A DNA stretch of 64,000 bases from Kribbella sp. ALI-6-A (GTDB taxonomy: Bacteria > Actinomycetota > Actinomycetes > Propionibacteriales > Kribbellaceae): the NCBI RefSeq assembly GCF_001984195.1, contig NZ_MTQN01000009.1, positions 868,001 through 932,000 of the forward strand, given 5' to 3'. The translations under genes were made by a program, and so were the position numbers. Below are positions 46,283-56,102 of the stretch, piece by piece; position 1 is the first letter of the stretch, and the number at the start of each line of letters is the position of its first letter. The notes beneath the pieces are model-generated. The model was not told where the DNA came from, made no database searches, and saw nothing but the letters and a program-made list of their open reading frames with translations.

Positions 46283-47452
46283 ATGGCGGCTCCGGTCGTC
46301 TCGGCGCCGATGGGTTCCCGGACGGCGGCCGGTGCGGTCTTCCTGCTGTTCGGCGTCAACGGCGCGCTGATCGGCGGAGTCGGTGGCACGTTGCCGGCGA
46401 TGCGCGACCGGCTGGGCGTCAGCGCGTCGGGGTTGTCGCTGCTGCTGTTCTGCCTGGCGGTCTCCGCGGTGCTGTCGATGCAGATCGGCGGCCGGCTGGC
46501 CGACCGGATCGGCGCGCGACCGGTCGCGCTGGTCACGCTCGGTCTGCTCACCGCCGGTGTCGGCACACTCGCCGTGACGTCGTCGTTGACCTGGGCCGTC
46601 GTCGGCATGGTGCTGGCGGGGCTGGGCAACGGCGCGATGGACGTGGCGATGAACTCGCTCGGCGTCGAGATCGAGCAGGCGCGGCCGAAGCCGATCATGA
46701 GCCGGTTCCACGCGTTCTGGAGTCTGGGCAACCTGACCGCGGCCGGGGTCGTCGTCCTGGTCGGCCGGCTGTTCGATCGCCCCGGTGGCGGCAACGTCGG
46801 TCCCGCCCTCGGCACGCTGACCGTGCTCGGGCTGGCCGGAATCGTGGTCGCGTACCGGATCGTGCCGGCCGGCCGCCGGATCGAGCACATCAAGGACGGC
46901 GTGCGGACCGCGATCCCCAAGCTGGCCTGGGCGCTCGGCCTGATGGCCTTCTGCTTCGGCCTCGCCGAGGGCACGGCGGTCGACTGGTCGTCGGTGCACG
47001 TCACCGACGTCGCCCGGATCGATCCGTCGACCGGCGCGCTCGGTCTGGTCGCGGTCAGCGGGTTCATGGTCGTCGTCCGGCTGCTCGGCGACCAGGTCGT
47101 CGCCCGCTTCGGCCGTCGCGCCGTCGTCCGGGTCGGCGGCGTGACGGCCGTCGGGGGCTACCTCGTCACGGTGTTCACCGACTCGCTCCCACCGCTGCTG
47201 GCGGGCTGGGCGCTGGTCGGCCTGGGAGTCGGCCTGGTCGCCCCGCAGGTGTACGCCGTCGCAGGCCACGTCGGCGGCGGCCGGATGCTCGCGATCGTCG
47301 TCACCTTCGGGTACGCCGCCTTCCTGGTCGGCCCGGCGATCATCGGCCAGCTGGTCGAACGCGTCGGCATCCAGCAGGCGATGTTCCTCCCTCTGGCACT
47401 TTCTGCCGTGCTGGTCACGATCTCCGCCGTCCTGCCCCGCACCGACCCCTGA
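46283..47452 (+). CDS. Major facilitator superfamily transporter
   Basis: 389 residues with about 12 hydrophobic segments. MFS motif A after TM2 is GGRLADRIGARPVALVTLGLLTAG, with related features in the second half (GDQVVARFGRRAVVRVGGVTAVG). FucP/YbjJ-like, small family of sugar or drug transporters (the GNGAMDVAMNSLGVEIEQ segment is typical of that group). Adjacent GTG 46280 is an alternative start. Substrate unknown. Confidence 0.9.
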   Translation: MAAPVVSAPMGSRTAAGAVFLLFGVNGALIGGVGGTLPAMRDRLGVSASGLSLLLFCLAVSAVLSMQIGGRLADRIGARPVALVTLGLLTAGVGTLAVTSSLTWAVVGMVLAGLGNGAMDVAMNSLGVEIEQARPKPIMSRFHAFWSLGNLTAAGVVVLVGRLFDRPGGGNVGPALGTLTVLGLAGIVVAYRIVPAGRRIEHIKDGVRTAIPKLAWALGLMAFCFGLAEGTAVDWSSVHVTDVARIDPSTGALGLVAVSGFMVVVRLLGDQVVARFGRRAVVRVGGVTAVGGYLVTVFTDSLPPLLAGWALVGLGVGLVAPQVYAVAGHVGGGRMLAIVVTFGYAAFLVGPAIIGQLVERVGIQQAMFLPLALSAVLVTISAVLPRTDP

Positions 47453-47465
47453 CCCTCACCCCACC

Positions 47466-47522
47466 GGTGCACTTTGTGCACCGCTCAGCCACCGAACCGC
47501 GGTCCGCGTGACTGAGCGGTGC
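47466..47522. terminator. Overlapping hairpins between convergent MFS and GxGYxYP genes
   Basis: GGTGCAC-TTT-GTGCACC (47466-47482) and the perfect 11-bp pair GCACCGCTCAG (47478-47488) with CTGAGCGGTGC (47512-47522) share bases, so they are alternative folds. They lie between two convergent stop codons and probably terminate both genes. Confidence 0.6.
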
Positions 47523-47555
47523 TCGAAGTCGCCTTCACGCGATCGGTCGGAGGGA

Positions 47556-49589
47556 TCAGAGGACCCGATTCAGTGCGTCGAAGAAGACGTTGCCGAGGAC
47601 CAGCTCGTACGGCGCGGTGAGCAGCTCGGCGAGCTCCGCGACGTCTGACGGCGTCCACGACCACGCGTTGATCGCGCCGGCGATGAACAGCGGGGCGTCG
47701 CCGGTCCAGCTCTTGGTGTGCTGGTCGAGCGCCGCCCTGTACTCGGCGGCCTTGCCGGGCGGGGAGAAGTTGCCGATCACCGGCAGGCCTCCCCGGCGTA
47801 CCAGCAGGTCGCCCTTCTCCCAGGACTGGATGATGCCGCGCAGCTGCGTGTGCTCGGCGTAGCCCCGGCCGATCGTCTCCGAGAACGGCACCCAGGCGTC
47901 GTTCTCGCGGTGGTTGTAGGCGTAGACCAGATCCATCCCGGTACGGCGCAGATACGTGCCGGACAACTGGAAATAGGCGTCCAGCTGATCGGCCGGCCAG
48001 GCGCCCGGATAGGTGTAGCCGGCTCCGGACGGGCCGCAGATCAGTAAGTCGTTCCTGGTCGCGGTGCGTTGGTAGTGGCTGAGGATGGCCGGCCCGATGT
48101 CGGCGAGCAGCGGGCTGACGGTCCAGTTGACCGGAGCGTCGCCACGGCGCGGGTCGTCCCACAGGTCGCGCATGTGCCGCTGGCAGTACTGCACGTTGTC
48201 GCCCTCGCCGAAGGTCAGCGTCACGTAGATCTTCTTCTTCGGCGTGATCGGCGTGAACTTGCGGACCTTGTTCGAGATCGGCGCCGCGACGCCGGACAGC
48301 ACGGTGCCGTTCATGTAGAAGTCGGCGGGCAGCACCTCGGACCCGCCCTGCGCGGCGAGGTCGACGCCGCTCCACTCCCCCGCCACGTCGTTCGCGAACC
48401 AGCCGGCGTACGGCGTGGTCGGGCCGACGGCGGCGAAGTGTTCCTTCAGCAGCTCGCCGGTCGGGCCGTTCGGCGGCAGCCAGCTGACCAGGGCCTTGGT
48501 CGCGACCACGTAGTCGCGGAAGTACGGGAACGGCTCGATCCGGGTCGGCGCGGTGTCGGTGGCGGTCACCAGGTACTGGTTCCACATCTCGACCGTGACG
48601 GTCAGCGAGGTGGTCCCGGCCGGTGGGGTGAACTTGTAGATGAAGTAGCCGCCGCCGTCCGCGAAGCGGTTGCCTGCGGCACCGATCGACGAGTTCACCC
48701 CGTCGAACAGGTACGGCGCCTCCTCGGGCGTACCGGGCCGGAAGGTGGCCAGCGTCGTCCCGTTCGCCTTCGCCGTGAGCGAAAGGATCGACGGACCCCA
48801 GCCGTCGTCGCCGAACGAATCCTGGAACCGGACGTAGACGGCGTCCTGCCCGAGGGCGGGTGAGACGTCGAGCGTGTACGTTCCACGGTTCGACTCGTCG
48901 CGGATCTGCCGGGTCTCGCGGGCGATCTCGCGCCAGGTCACGTTCTCGGCCTGCACGACCATGGTCGGCGGCAGACCGGCCAGCAGTTGGTGCGAGCAGC
49001 GCGGGAAGAGGTGCTCGAGCTGCCAGCGGTAGGTTTTCAGTCGGTCGTCGTCGAAGAGCCCCCGCAGGTCCTTCACGACCCGCAGCCCGTGCGCCTTGGC
49101 CTGGGCGGCGTCCGCGACGACGGCGTTCTCCAGACCGGCCAGCGTGGTCGCGACGTTGAGCGAGTCCGGGACCTCCGGGTCGTGCAGGATCGCGCCGCGG
49201 ACCCGATGCCGGTACTTGGCCACCAGGTCGAGCGGATCGGCGTACCGGGTGGCCGGTACGCCGGTGTTGCGCAGCCAGCGGGCATCGACACCGTCGGCGC
49301 CGCCTGGCGAGTAGAGGAAGTAGAGCTCGGGGCGACTGCGGTTCACCACGCCCTGAAGGGTGGTGAGCAGGGTTTGGTCGCCGCCGCTCAGTTTGCTGAC
49401 ATCGCCGTAGTGCAGGTGCCGCGGACGCGCGAAGGTCGGCAGCAACCGCCGGCCCCCACCGCTGTGCGCAGCGCTCACCAGACCGCTGCCCACTTGCCCG
49501 GTCGCAGTGGCTGGTCCGGTCTGGAACCAGCCCAGACCCCCGGCCGCCACCGCGCCGCTGCCCGCCAGGAACGTTCGTCTCGAGACCAT
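47556..49589 (-). CDS. Secreted GxGYxYP-family protein (putative glycoside hydrolase)
   Basis: 677 residues. Tat signal VSRRTFLAGSGAVAAGGLG (residues 2-20). The family signature GAGYTYP is at 522-528. An N-terminal region (about 60-230) starting RHLHYGDVSKLSGGDQTLLTTLQGVVNR matches the GxGYxYP N-terminal part. An inserted beta-sandwich-like segment (about 230-350, YVRFQDSFGDDGWG...) looks like a carbohydrate-binding module, and the catalytic-like domain follows. Predicted to act outside the cell on polysaccharide; substrate unknown. ATG 49589 follows GGGGAG. It is downstream of a GntR regulator gene on the same strand. Confidence 0.87.
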   Translation of the reverse strand: MVSRRTFLAGSGAVAAGGLGWFQTGPATATGQVGSGLVSAAHSGGGRRLLPTFARPRHLHYGDVSKLSGGDQTLLTTLQGVVNRSRPELYFLYSPGGADGVDARWLRNTGVPATRYADPLDLVAKYRHRVRGAILHDPEVPDSLNVATTLAGLENAVVADAAQAKAHGLRVVKDLRGLFDDDRLKTYRWQLEHLFPRCSHQLLAGLPPTMVVQAENVTWREIARETRQIRDESNRGTYTLDVSPALGQDAVYVRFQDSFGDDGWGPSILSLTAKANGTTLATFRPGTPEEAPYLFDGVNSSIGAAGNRFADGGGYFIYKFTPPAGTTSLTVTVEMWNQYLVTATDTAPTRIEPFPYFRDYVVATKALVSWLPPNGPTGELLKEHFAAVGPTTPYAGWFANDVAGEWSGVDLAAQGGSEVLPADFYMNGTVLSGVAAPISNKVRKFTPITPKKKIYVTLTFGEGDNVQYCQRHMRDLWDDPRRGDAPVNWTVSPLLADIGPAILSHYQRTATRNDLLICGPSGAGYTYPGAWPADQLDAYFQLSGTYLRRTGMDLVYAYNHRENDAWVPFSETIGRGYAEHTQLRGIIQSWEKGDLLVRRGGLPVIGNFSPPGKAAEYRAALDQHTKSWTGDAPLFIAGAINAWSWTPSDVAELAELLTAPYELVLGNVFFDALNRVL

Positions 49590-49730
49590 CGTGACCACTC
49601 CCCTGTCGCTGACATCGCTGTCAAATGCGGGCGAGACTAACAACGCCGATCGGGGCTGTGAAGAGCTCGGACAACGTTGTCCGTGAGCAATTTGGAATCG
49701 TTTCCGTTTCCTGCGGCGGCGAGCCGGTGG

Positions 49731-50084
49731 TCACCAGGCTTCGTCGAGGATCCGGCCTGCTTCGGACCGGCTGAGGCCGGCCCGACGGGCGGCCCGGGCG
49801 AAGGTCTCCGCCGCCGCCCGCGCCTGCTCGTCGTCCACCTGACTGCGCGAGGCGAGCACGAACGTCCCGTTCCGGCCCTCGGTGCGCACCAGCCGGTCCG
49901 CCTCGAGTTCCTTGTACGCCCGGGCCACCGTGTTCGCCGCCAGGCCGAGGTCGCCCGCGAGCTGCCGCACGGTCGGCAGGCGGGTGCCCTGCGCCAGCTC
50001 TCCGCTGCGGATCAGCTGCTCGATCTGGTTCTTCACCTGCTCGTACGGCGGCTCGGAGCCGGCCGGATTCACCGAGATGTCCAC
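49731..50084 (-). CDS. GntR-family regulator (YtrA-like)
   Basis: 117 residues, short YtrA-type. The winged helix-turn-helix covers almost the whole protein: PPYEQVKNQIEQLIRSGELAQGTRLPTVRQLAGDLGLAANTVARAYKELEADRLVRTEGRNGTFV. A short helical tail follows. YtrA-type regulators usually control ABC transporters, but no such gene is next to it. Possibly it controls the downstream GxGYxYP gene, 141 bp away. Confidence 0.92.
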   Translation of the reverse strand: MDISVNPAGSEPPYEQVKNQIEQLIRSGELAQGTRLPTVRQLAGDLGLAANTVARAYKELEADRLVRTEGRNGTFVLASRSQVDDEQARAAAETFARAARRAGLSRSEAGRILDEAW

Positions 50085-50106
50085 CCGGCCGATCCAACCA
50101 CCTCGG

Positions 50107-50535
50107 TCAGGCGAAGTCCTCCGGGGTGTAGGGACGCTGCTCGACCAGGACCAGCCAGTTGCCGGAGTTGTCCCTCAGCACCGCCTCCACGCCGTACGGG
50201 CGTTCGGAGGGTTCCTGGATGTGCTCGACGCCCTTGGCGACCAGCTCGTCGAAGGTCTTGCGGCAGTCGTCGGTGGCCAGGCCGACGCCGTGCATCAGGC
50301 CCTTGGCCATGATCCGGCGGATCGACTCGGCCGACTCGGCGTCCAGCGGCGGGCCGGGCACCATCAGGGCCAGTTCGAGCTCGGGGTGGTCGCGCTGGGA
50401 GACCGTGCACCAGCGGAACTCCGGGCTCAGCGTGATGTCGTTGCGCAGCTCGAACCCGAGCACGTCGGTGTAGAAGGCCTTCGCCTCGTCGATGTCGTTC
50501 ACGTAGACGGTGACCAGGTGGACGTTGGTGATCAC
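50107..50535 (-). CDS. VOC (glyoxalase/bleomycin-resistance) family protein
   Basis: 142 residues with the paired beta-alpha-beta-beta-beta units of the vicinal oxygen chelate fold (VTVYVNDIDEAKAFYTDVLGFELRNDI; VGLATDDCRKTFDELVAKGVE; AVLRDNSGNWLVLVEQ). GTG 50535 overlaps the AraC-type gene stop by 4 nt, so the two are co-translated and probably work together. Ligand or substrate unknown. Confidence 0.92.
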   Translation of the reverse strand: MITNVHLVTVYVNDIDEAKAFYTDVLGFELRNDITLSPEFRWCTVSQRDHPELELALMVPGPPLDAESAESIRRIMAKGLMHGVGLATDDCRKTFDELVAKGVEHIQEPSERPYGVEAVLRDNSGNWLVLVEQRPYTPEDFA

Positions 50536-50993
50536 GGGTGCTCCTCGGTGTCGTCGGTGCTTCGACCGTACGACGCCGCGGCATCGCGGGGCTTCGCCGG
50601 AATTGCGGAGTTCAGGCCGAGCATGAACACGTAGCAGCCGGGGATTCGCGGGCCGGTCTGGGTCCGCTGGTACTGCGAGGGGCTGACGCCGACCAGCTCG
50701 GTGAACCGCCGGCTGAACGACCCGACCCCGGCGTACCCGACCAGCGCCGACACCTCGGTCACGCTCAGGTTGGTCGCGCGCAACAGGTCCGTCGCCCGCT
50801 CGATCCGCCGCCGGCTGACGTACTGCATCGGCGTCTCGCCGTACTCGGCCGCGAAGCAGCGCAGGAAGTGGTACTTCGAAACTCCGGCCGCCCGCGCCAG
50901 CCCGTCCAGGTCGAGCGCCTCGGCGAAGTTGCGGTCGGCAACATCCCGGGCCCGGCGCAGGTGCGGCAGCAGGTCGGCCGGAACGGACACCAT
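50532..50993 (-). CDS. AraC-family transcriptional regulator
   Basis: 153 residues. The AraC double helix-turn-helix is at the N terminus: DLDGLARAAGVSKYHFLRCFAAEYGETPMQYVSRRRIERATDLLRATNLSVTEVSALVGYAGVGSFSRRFTELVGVSPSQYQR. There is no large ligand-binding domain. A 45-residue tail follows. ATG 50993; the longer in-frame opening (to 51482) is antisense to the methyltransferase gene. It likely regulates the VOC gene with which it overlaps. Confidence 0.92.
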   Translation of the reverse strand: MVSVPADLLPHLRRARDVADRNFAEALDLDGLARAAGVSKYHFLRCFAAEYGETPMQYVSRRRIERATDLLRATNLSVTEVSALVGYAGVGSFSRRFTELVGVSPSQYQRTQTGPRIPGCYVFMLGLNSAIPAKPRDAAASYGRSTDDTEEHP

Positions 50994-51066
50994 GCCGCCG
51001 AGACTAACCGCCGCCGGGGACTTTCGGCAGTTGCCGAAACTCTCCCGCTCTCGGGCGGAATCGGGG

Positions 51067-51855
51067 ATGCTGCTCGGCATGGACCTTCGCGGCAGCACCG
51101 GACAAGGTGGCACCGGCCCCGGACCGATCACCCCCGACGGCAGCCCGGTCGAGCTGTACGTCGACGCCGAGGCGCACGGCGAGGACCGGATCGTGCTCGA
51201 CGCGATCGCCACGATGCTGCCGGCCTCGACACCGGCGGCGACCGCCCCGGACGCCCGCCCAGGCCCGGACGCCGGCTCCGGCCGTGACGTCCTCGAGCTC
51301 GGCTGTGGCACCGGCCGGATCACCCGTCCGCTGCTCGCGGCCGGGCACCGGGTCGTCGCCGTCGACGAGTCCCCCGCCATGCTCGCGCACGTCACCGGCA
51401 CCGAGACCGTCTGCAGCCCGATCGAGCAGCTCCGCCTCGACCGCCGCTTCGACGTCGTCCTGATGATGTCGTTCCTGATCAACGCCCCCGACGCCGACGT
51501 CCGGCGCGGCCTGCTCGCGACCTGCGTGCACCACGTACGCGCCGACGGCGTGGTCGTGCTGCAGCGTCACGACCGCACCAGCTTCGCCGAGCCCCGGGTG
51601 CTGGAGCGGCCGGGCCATCGGCTGGAGATCTCGGACATCGAGCACCTGCCCGGCGACCGCGACGCGGCGACCATGACCCACACCGTGGCCGGCCGGACGT
51701 GGAGCCAGCGAGTGGTGGCCCAGAACTTCACGGACGAAGAACTGGCCACCCTTCTCGCGGAGTCAGGCCTGACGTCGATCACCTATCTCACGCCCGACCA
51801 CACCTGGCTCACCGCAAGGCCAAGCGCCTACTTGGCCGCCAGTACGTCGTACTGA
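51067..51855 (+). CDS. Class I SAM-dependent methyltransferase
   Basis: 262 residues. SAM motif I is VLELGCGTGRITRPLLAAGHRVVAVDESPAML, followed by FDVVLMMSFLINAPD and VRADGVVVLQRHDRT. A methyltransferase_25-like fold with no substrate hint. A Pro/Ala/Asp-rich insert (about 48-70) precedes motif I. ATG 51067 or 51079. Divergent from the AraC gene, 73 bp away. Confidence 0.88.
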   Translation: MLLGMDLRGSTGQGGTGPGPITPDGSPVELYVDAEAHGEDRIVLDAIATMLPASTPAATAPDARPGPDAGSGRDVLELGCGTGRITRPLLAAGHRVVAVDESPAMLAHVTGTETVCSPIEQLRLDRRFDVVLMMSFLINAPDADVRRGLLATCVHHVRADGVVVLQRHDRTSFAEPRVLERPGHRLEISDIEHLPGDRDAATMTHTVAGRTWSQRVVAQNFTDEELATLLAESGLTSITYLTPDHTWLTARPSAYLAASTSY

Positions 51856-51964
51856 GCGCGCGTGAGCCTGCTGGTGTCACCGGCGAGCGGGGCCGGCCGC
51901 GTGCGAGAACAAAGGACAGCGCTCGCTCGAGCATGACGTTGTCTGGGGCGGGAGGAGGAACGGG

Positions 51965-52002
51965 AACGCCGTGGGAATCTGTCAGGTGATTCCCACGGCG
52001 TT
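51965..52002. terminator. Perfect 15-bp stem between convergent methyltransferase and aspS
   Basis: AACGCCGTGGGAATC (51965-51979), 8-nt loop, GATTCCCACGGCGTT (51988-52002), no mismatch. It lies between two convergent genes and has the size and place of a bidirectional terminator. No long T-run on either side. Confidence 0.7.
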
Positions 52003-52052
52003 GTCACTTCCCCGCTGAGACCGTCGGGTTGCTCAAGAGAACAACCGGCCGG

Positions 52053-53849
52053 CTAGCTCTTGGCGTCGGCCTTCGCCTCGCCCTTCGGCTCCGGCTTCGC
52101 GTCGACGCCGGCCTCCTTGCGCTGCTCGGGGGTGATCGGCGCCGGCGCCGCGGTCAGCGGGTCGTAGCCGCCGCCGGACTTCGGGAACGCGATCACGTCG
52201 CGGATCGAGTCCGCGCCGGCCAGCAGCGCGGTGATCCGGTCCCAGCCGAACGCGATCCCGCCGTGCGGCGGCGCGCCGAACTTGAACGCGTCGAGCAGGA
52301 AGCCGAACTTCTCGGTCGCCTCCTCGTCGCTCAGCCCCATCACCTTGAACACGCGCTTCTGCACGTCCTCGCGGTGGATACGGATCGAGCCGCCGCCGAT
52401 CTCGTTGCCGTTGCAGACGATGTCGTAGGCGTAGGCCAGCGCCGAGCCCGGGTCGGTGTCGAAGCTGTCCAGCGACTCCGGCTTCGGCGAGGTGAACGCG
52501 TGGTGCACCGCGGTCCAGGCACCGGACCCGACCGCGACGTCGCCCGCGGCGGTCGCGTCGTCGGCCGGCTCGAACAGCGGCGCGTCGACCACCCAGACGA
52601 ACGACCAGGCCGACTCGTCGATCAGTCCGCCGCGGCGGCCGATCTCCAGCCGGGCCGCGCCGAGCAGCGCCCGCGACGACTTCACCGGACCGGCGGCGAA
52701 GAACACACAGTCCCCCGGCTTCGCCCCGACGTGGTCGGCCAGACCGGCCCGCTCCTGCTCGGACAGGTTCTTCGCGACCGGACCACCGAGCTCGCCGTCC
52801 TGGCCGATCAGCACGTACGCCAGTCCCTTGGCGCCGCGCTGCTTGGCCCAGTCCTGCCACGCGTCCAGCTGCTTGCGCGGCTGGTCGGCGCCGCCCGGCA
52901 TCACCACGGCACCGACGTACGGCGCCTGGAAGACCCGGAACGGGGTGTCCTTGAAGTAGTCGGTGCACTCGACCAGCTCCAGGCCCATCCGCAGGTCGGG
53001 CTTGTCGGAGCCGAACCGCGCCATCGCCTCGGCGTACGTCATGCGCTGGATCGGGGTCTGCACCTCGTGCCCGGCCAGCTTCCACAGCTCGACCAGGATC
53101 TCCTCGGACAGCGCGATGATGTCGTCCTGGTCGACGAAGCTCATCTCGACGTCGAGCTGGGTGAACTCCGGCTGCCGGTCGGCGCGGAAGTCCTCGTCGC
53201 GGTAGCAGCGGGCGATCTGGTAGTACCGCTCCATCCCGGCCACCATCAGCAGCTGCTTGAACAGCTGCGGCGACTGGGGCAGCGCGTACCAGGAGCCGGG
53301 CTGCAGGCGCGCCGGGACCAGGAAGTCGCGGGCGCCTTCCGGCGTGGACTTGGTCAGCGTCGGCGTCTCGATCTCGACGAAGTCGTGCTTGGCCAGCACG
53401 TCGCGGGCGGCCTTGTTCACCTTGCTGCGCAGGCGCAGCGCCGACCCCGGGCCCTGGCGGCGCAGGTCGAGGTAGCGGTACTTGAGGCGGACCTCCTCGT
53501 TCACCGGCGTCGCGTGGTGCTCCTCGACCGGGAACGGCAGCGGCGCGGCCTCGCTGAGCACCTCGATCTCGTCGGTGATGATCTCGATCTCACCGGTCGG
53601 CAGGTCGGGGTTCGCGTTGCCCTCGGGGCGGGCCGCGACCGTGCCGACGATCTTCAGGCAGTACTCCGACCGCAACCCGCTCGCGGCGGCCTCGTCCCGG
53701 ATCACCACCTGGACGGTGCCGCTGGAGTCGCGCAGGTCGATGAACGCCACGCCGCCGTGATCGCGCCGCCGCGCCACCCAGCCCGCCAGGGTGACGGTCT
53801 GCCCGGTGTGCTCGGCCCGGAGCGAGCCGGCGGAATGGGTACGGATCAC
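52053..53849 (-). CDS. aspS: Aspartyl-tRNA synthetase
   Basis: 598 residues, bacterial-type AspRS. The anticodon-binding OB fold ([27 protein letters not shown]) is followed by the class II catalytic domain (motif 2 [25 protein letters not shown]; motif 3 [15 protein letters not shown]) and the GAD insertion domain in the middle. The C-terminal tail ([14 protein letters not shown]) is a Lys/Ala-rich extension beyond the usual end. GTG 53849 overlaps the hisS stop by 4 nt, so the two are one transcript. Confidence 0.97.
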   Translation of the reverse strand: MIRTHSAGSLRAEHTGQTVTLAGWVARRRDHGGVAFIDLRDSSGTVQVVIRDEAAASGLRSEYCLKIVGTVAARPEGNANPDLPTGEIEIITDEIEVLSEAAPLPFPVEEHHATPVNEEVRLKYRYLDLRRQGPGSALRLRSKVNKAARDVLAKHDFVEIETPTLTKSTPEGARDFLVPARLQPGSWYALPQSPQLFKQLLMVAGMERYYQIARCYRDEDFRADRQPEFTQLDVEMSFVDQDDIIALSEEILVELWKLAGHEVQTPIQRMTYAEAMARFGSDKPDLRMGLELVECTDYFKDTPFRVFQAPYVGAVVMPGGADQPRKQLDAWQDWAKQRGAKGLAYVLIGQDGELGGPVAKNLSEQERAGLADHVGAKPGDCVFFAAGPVKSSRALLGAARLEIGRRGGLIDESAWSFVWVVDAPLFEPADDATAAGDVAVGSGAWTAVHHAFTSPKPESLDSFDTDPGSALAYAYDIVCNGNEIGGGSIRIHREDVQKRVFKVMGLSDEEATEKFGFLLDAFKFGAPPHGGIAFGWDRITALLAGADSIRDVIAFPKSGGGYDPLTAAPAPITPEQRKEAGVDAKPEPKGEAKADAKS

Positions 53850-55183
53850 GAGTTCTCCTGAGGGGTTTCGATGCTGGGTCGTACGTCGTGCGCGGGCGGT
53901 GCCCAGGTGGCCGGGTCGGCCGGCACCTGCTCGCCGCTGCGGATGTCCTTCACTTCGGGCCCGTTGTCGGTGCTGAACCAGACGAACGGAATCCCGCGGC
54001 GGTCCGCGAACTTGATCTGCTTGCCGAACTTCGCCGCCGCCGGCGCCACCTCGACCGGGATGCCCCGGCCGCGCAGCTGCGCCGCGGTGCGCATCGCCTC
54101 GGCGCGGTCCTCCTCGGCGGTCAACGCGATCAGCACGGCGGTCGGCGTACTGCGGCTGCCCTTGACCAGGCCCTGGCCGACCAGCCGGTGCACCAGCCGG
54201 GAGACGCCGATCGAGATGCCGACACCCGGGTACGTCGTCTTGCCGTCGGACGCGAGCGCGTCGTACCGGCCGCCGCCGCCGACGGAGCCGAACGACTCCT
54301 GGCCGACCAGGTAGATCTCGTAGACGGCGCCGGTGTAGTAGTCCAGGCCGCGAGCGATCCGCAGGTCGGCCATCAGCAGGCCGGGCGCGTGCTCGGCGGC
54401 CGCGGCCATCACCTGGCTGAGCTGCTCCAGGCCCTCGTCGAGGATCTCGTGCTCGACGCCCAGCGCCCGCACCTGCTCCACGAACGACGTGTCGGTGCTG
54501 GAGATGTCGGCCAGCTGGACCGCGAGCTTGGCCTGCTTGTCGGTCGCGCCGGCTTCCACCAGGCGCTCGACGACCTTGTCCGGGCCGATCTTGTCGATCT
54601 TGTCGACGATCCGCAGCACGGTGGTCACGTCGTCCAGGCCGAGGCCGCGGTAGAAGCCCTCGGGGATCTTGCGGTTGTTGACCTTGATCACGAACTCCGG
54701 CACCGGCAGCCGGCGCAGCGCGTCGGCGATCACCAGCGGCAGCTCGACCTCGTAGTGGTTCGGCAGCTCACCGCTGTCGACCACGTCGATGTCGGCCTGG
54801 GTGAACTCGCGGTAGCGGCCCTCCTGCGGGCGCTCGCCGCGCCAGACCTTCTGGATCTGGTACCGGCGGAACGGGAACGCCAGCTTGCCGGCGTGCTCGA
54901 GCACGTAGCGGGCGAACGGCACGGTCAGGTCGAAGTGCAGCCCGAGGCCCGCGCCGTCGTCGTCCGGGCCGGCCGCGAGCCGGCGGACGCCGTAGATCTC
55001 CTTGTCCGCGTCCTCGCCCTGGTTCGACAGCCGCTCGACCGGCTCGACCGCGCGGGTCTCGATCGAGGCGAAACCGTGCAGCTCGAACGTCTCCCGGATC
55101 GTGTCGAGGAACTGCAGCTCGACGATCCGGTCCGACGGAAGGAATTCGGGGAACCCACTGATCGGGGTCACCTTGCCACTCAT
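53846..55183 (-). CDS. hisS: Histidyl-tRNA synthetase
   Basis: 445 residues. Class II His[41 protein letters not shown] at the N terminus, motif 2 [29 protein letters not shown], and the His-specific motifs [17 protein letters not shown] and [10 protein letters not shown]. The C-terminal anticodon-binding domain begins near [10 protein letters not shown]. hisS-aspS order with a downstream overlap. The metallo-beta-lactamase gene is immediately upstream. Confidence 0.97.
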   Translation of the reverse strand: MSGKVTPISGFPEFLPSDRIVELQFLDTIRETFELHGFASIETRAVEPVERLSNQGEDADKEIYGVRRLAAGPDDDGAGLGLHFDLTVPFARYVLEHAGKLAFPFRRYQIQKVWRGERPQEGRYREFTQADIDVVDSGELPNHYEVELPLVIADALRRLPVPEFVIKVNNRKIPEGFYRGLGLDDVTTVLRIVDKIDKIGPDKVVERLVEAGATDKQAKLAVQLADISSTDTSFVEQVRALGVEHEILDEGLEQLSQVMAAAAEHAPGLLMADLRIARGLDYYTGAVYEIYLVGQESFGSVGGGGRYDALASDGKTTYPGVGISIGVSRLVHRLVGQGLVKGSRSTPTAVLIALTAEEDRAEAMRTAAQLRGRGIPVEVAPAAAKFGKQIKFADRRGIPFVWFSTDNGPEVKDIRSGEQVPADPATWAPPAHDVRPSIETPQENS

Positions 55184-55186
55184 TAC

Positions 55187-55867
55187 TTATGTCTCCAGGT
55201 CCTGCAAGTAGGGGTTGGTCGCCTTCTCCCGGCCGATGGTCGTCTGGCCACCATGACCCGGCAGCACGACGATCTCGTCGCGCATCGGCAGGATCTTGGT
55301 GGCCAACGTATGCAGCATCGTGGGATGGTCGCCGCCGGGCAGGTCCGTCCGGCCGATCGACCCGGCGAACAGCACGTCACCGGAGAAGAGCACGGCCGGC
55401 ACGTCCTCCGGCCCGTCGTACGGCGTGGTGAAGGTGACCGAGCCGCGGGTGTGCCCCGGGGTGTGGTCGACGGTGAACCGCAACCCGGCGAGCTCCAGCG
55501 CCTGGCCGTCCTTCAGCTCGGCGACGTCGTCGGGCTCGGCGAACGTGTGGTCGCCGCCGAGCAGCATCCGTGCGGTCTCCGGGCTGACGCCGGCCATCGG
55601 GTCGCTGAGCAGGTGCCGGTCGTCGGGGTGGATCCAGGCGGTGCTGTCGTACGTGCCGCAGACCGGGAGTACCGAGAACATGTGGTCGAGGTGACCGTGC
55701 GTGAGCAGGACGGCGACCGGCTTGAGCTTGTTCTCCCGGACCACCTGGTCGATGCCCGGCGCGGCGTCCTGACCGGGATCGATCACGAGGCACTCCGCGC
55801 CCTGGCCGGTGGCGACCACGTAGCAGTTCGTACCCCACGACCCCGCGGGGAACCCGGCGATGAGCAC
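55187..55867 (-). CDS. MBL-fold hydrolase (glyoxalase II-like)
   Basis: 226 residues. Metallo-beta-lactamase fold with the metal motif LTHGHLDHMFS, further ligands HTPGHTRGSV, FSGDVLFAGSIGRTD and VLPGHGGQTT. The family includes hydroxyacylglutathione hydrolases and mycothiol-dependent relatives in actinobacteria. GTG 55867 starts the conserved VLIAGFPAGSWGTNCYVV; longer openings are in the divergent promoter region. Only 3 bp separate it from hisS. Confidence 0.93.
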   Translation of the reverse strand: MLIAGFPAGSWGTNCYVVATGQGAECLVIDPGQDAAPGIDQVVRENKLKPVAVLLTHGHLDHMFSVLPVCGTYDSTAWIHPDDRHLLSDPMAGVSPETARMLLGGDHTFAEPDDVAELKDGQALELAGLRFTVDHTPGHTRGSVTFTTPYDGPEDVPAVLFSGDVLFAGSIGRTDLPGGDHPTMLHTLATKILPMRDEIVVLPGHGGQTTIGREKATNPYLQDLET

Positions 55868-56102
55868 GGCTGGCCTTCCTGGATCGGTGCGGGACCATCC
55901 AAGGTTACCGGTCACCGCCGGGCGATCTCGCACCGGATTGTGACGCAACACCGTTGCGTAGCGGCGGGGAGTTTGTGATTGTTCAGTGATAGCTGTCGGG
56001 ACAAGCTCTCGACGCGCCCGGGGCGGCCCTGTCCACGGACTTGAACCAGCGGCCGACCAGAATGGGCACGAGCGCAGTGCATACCGCCGGAAGGGGCGAG
56101 TT

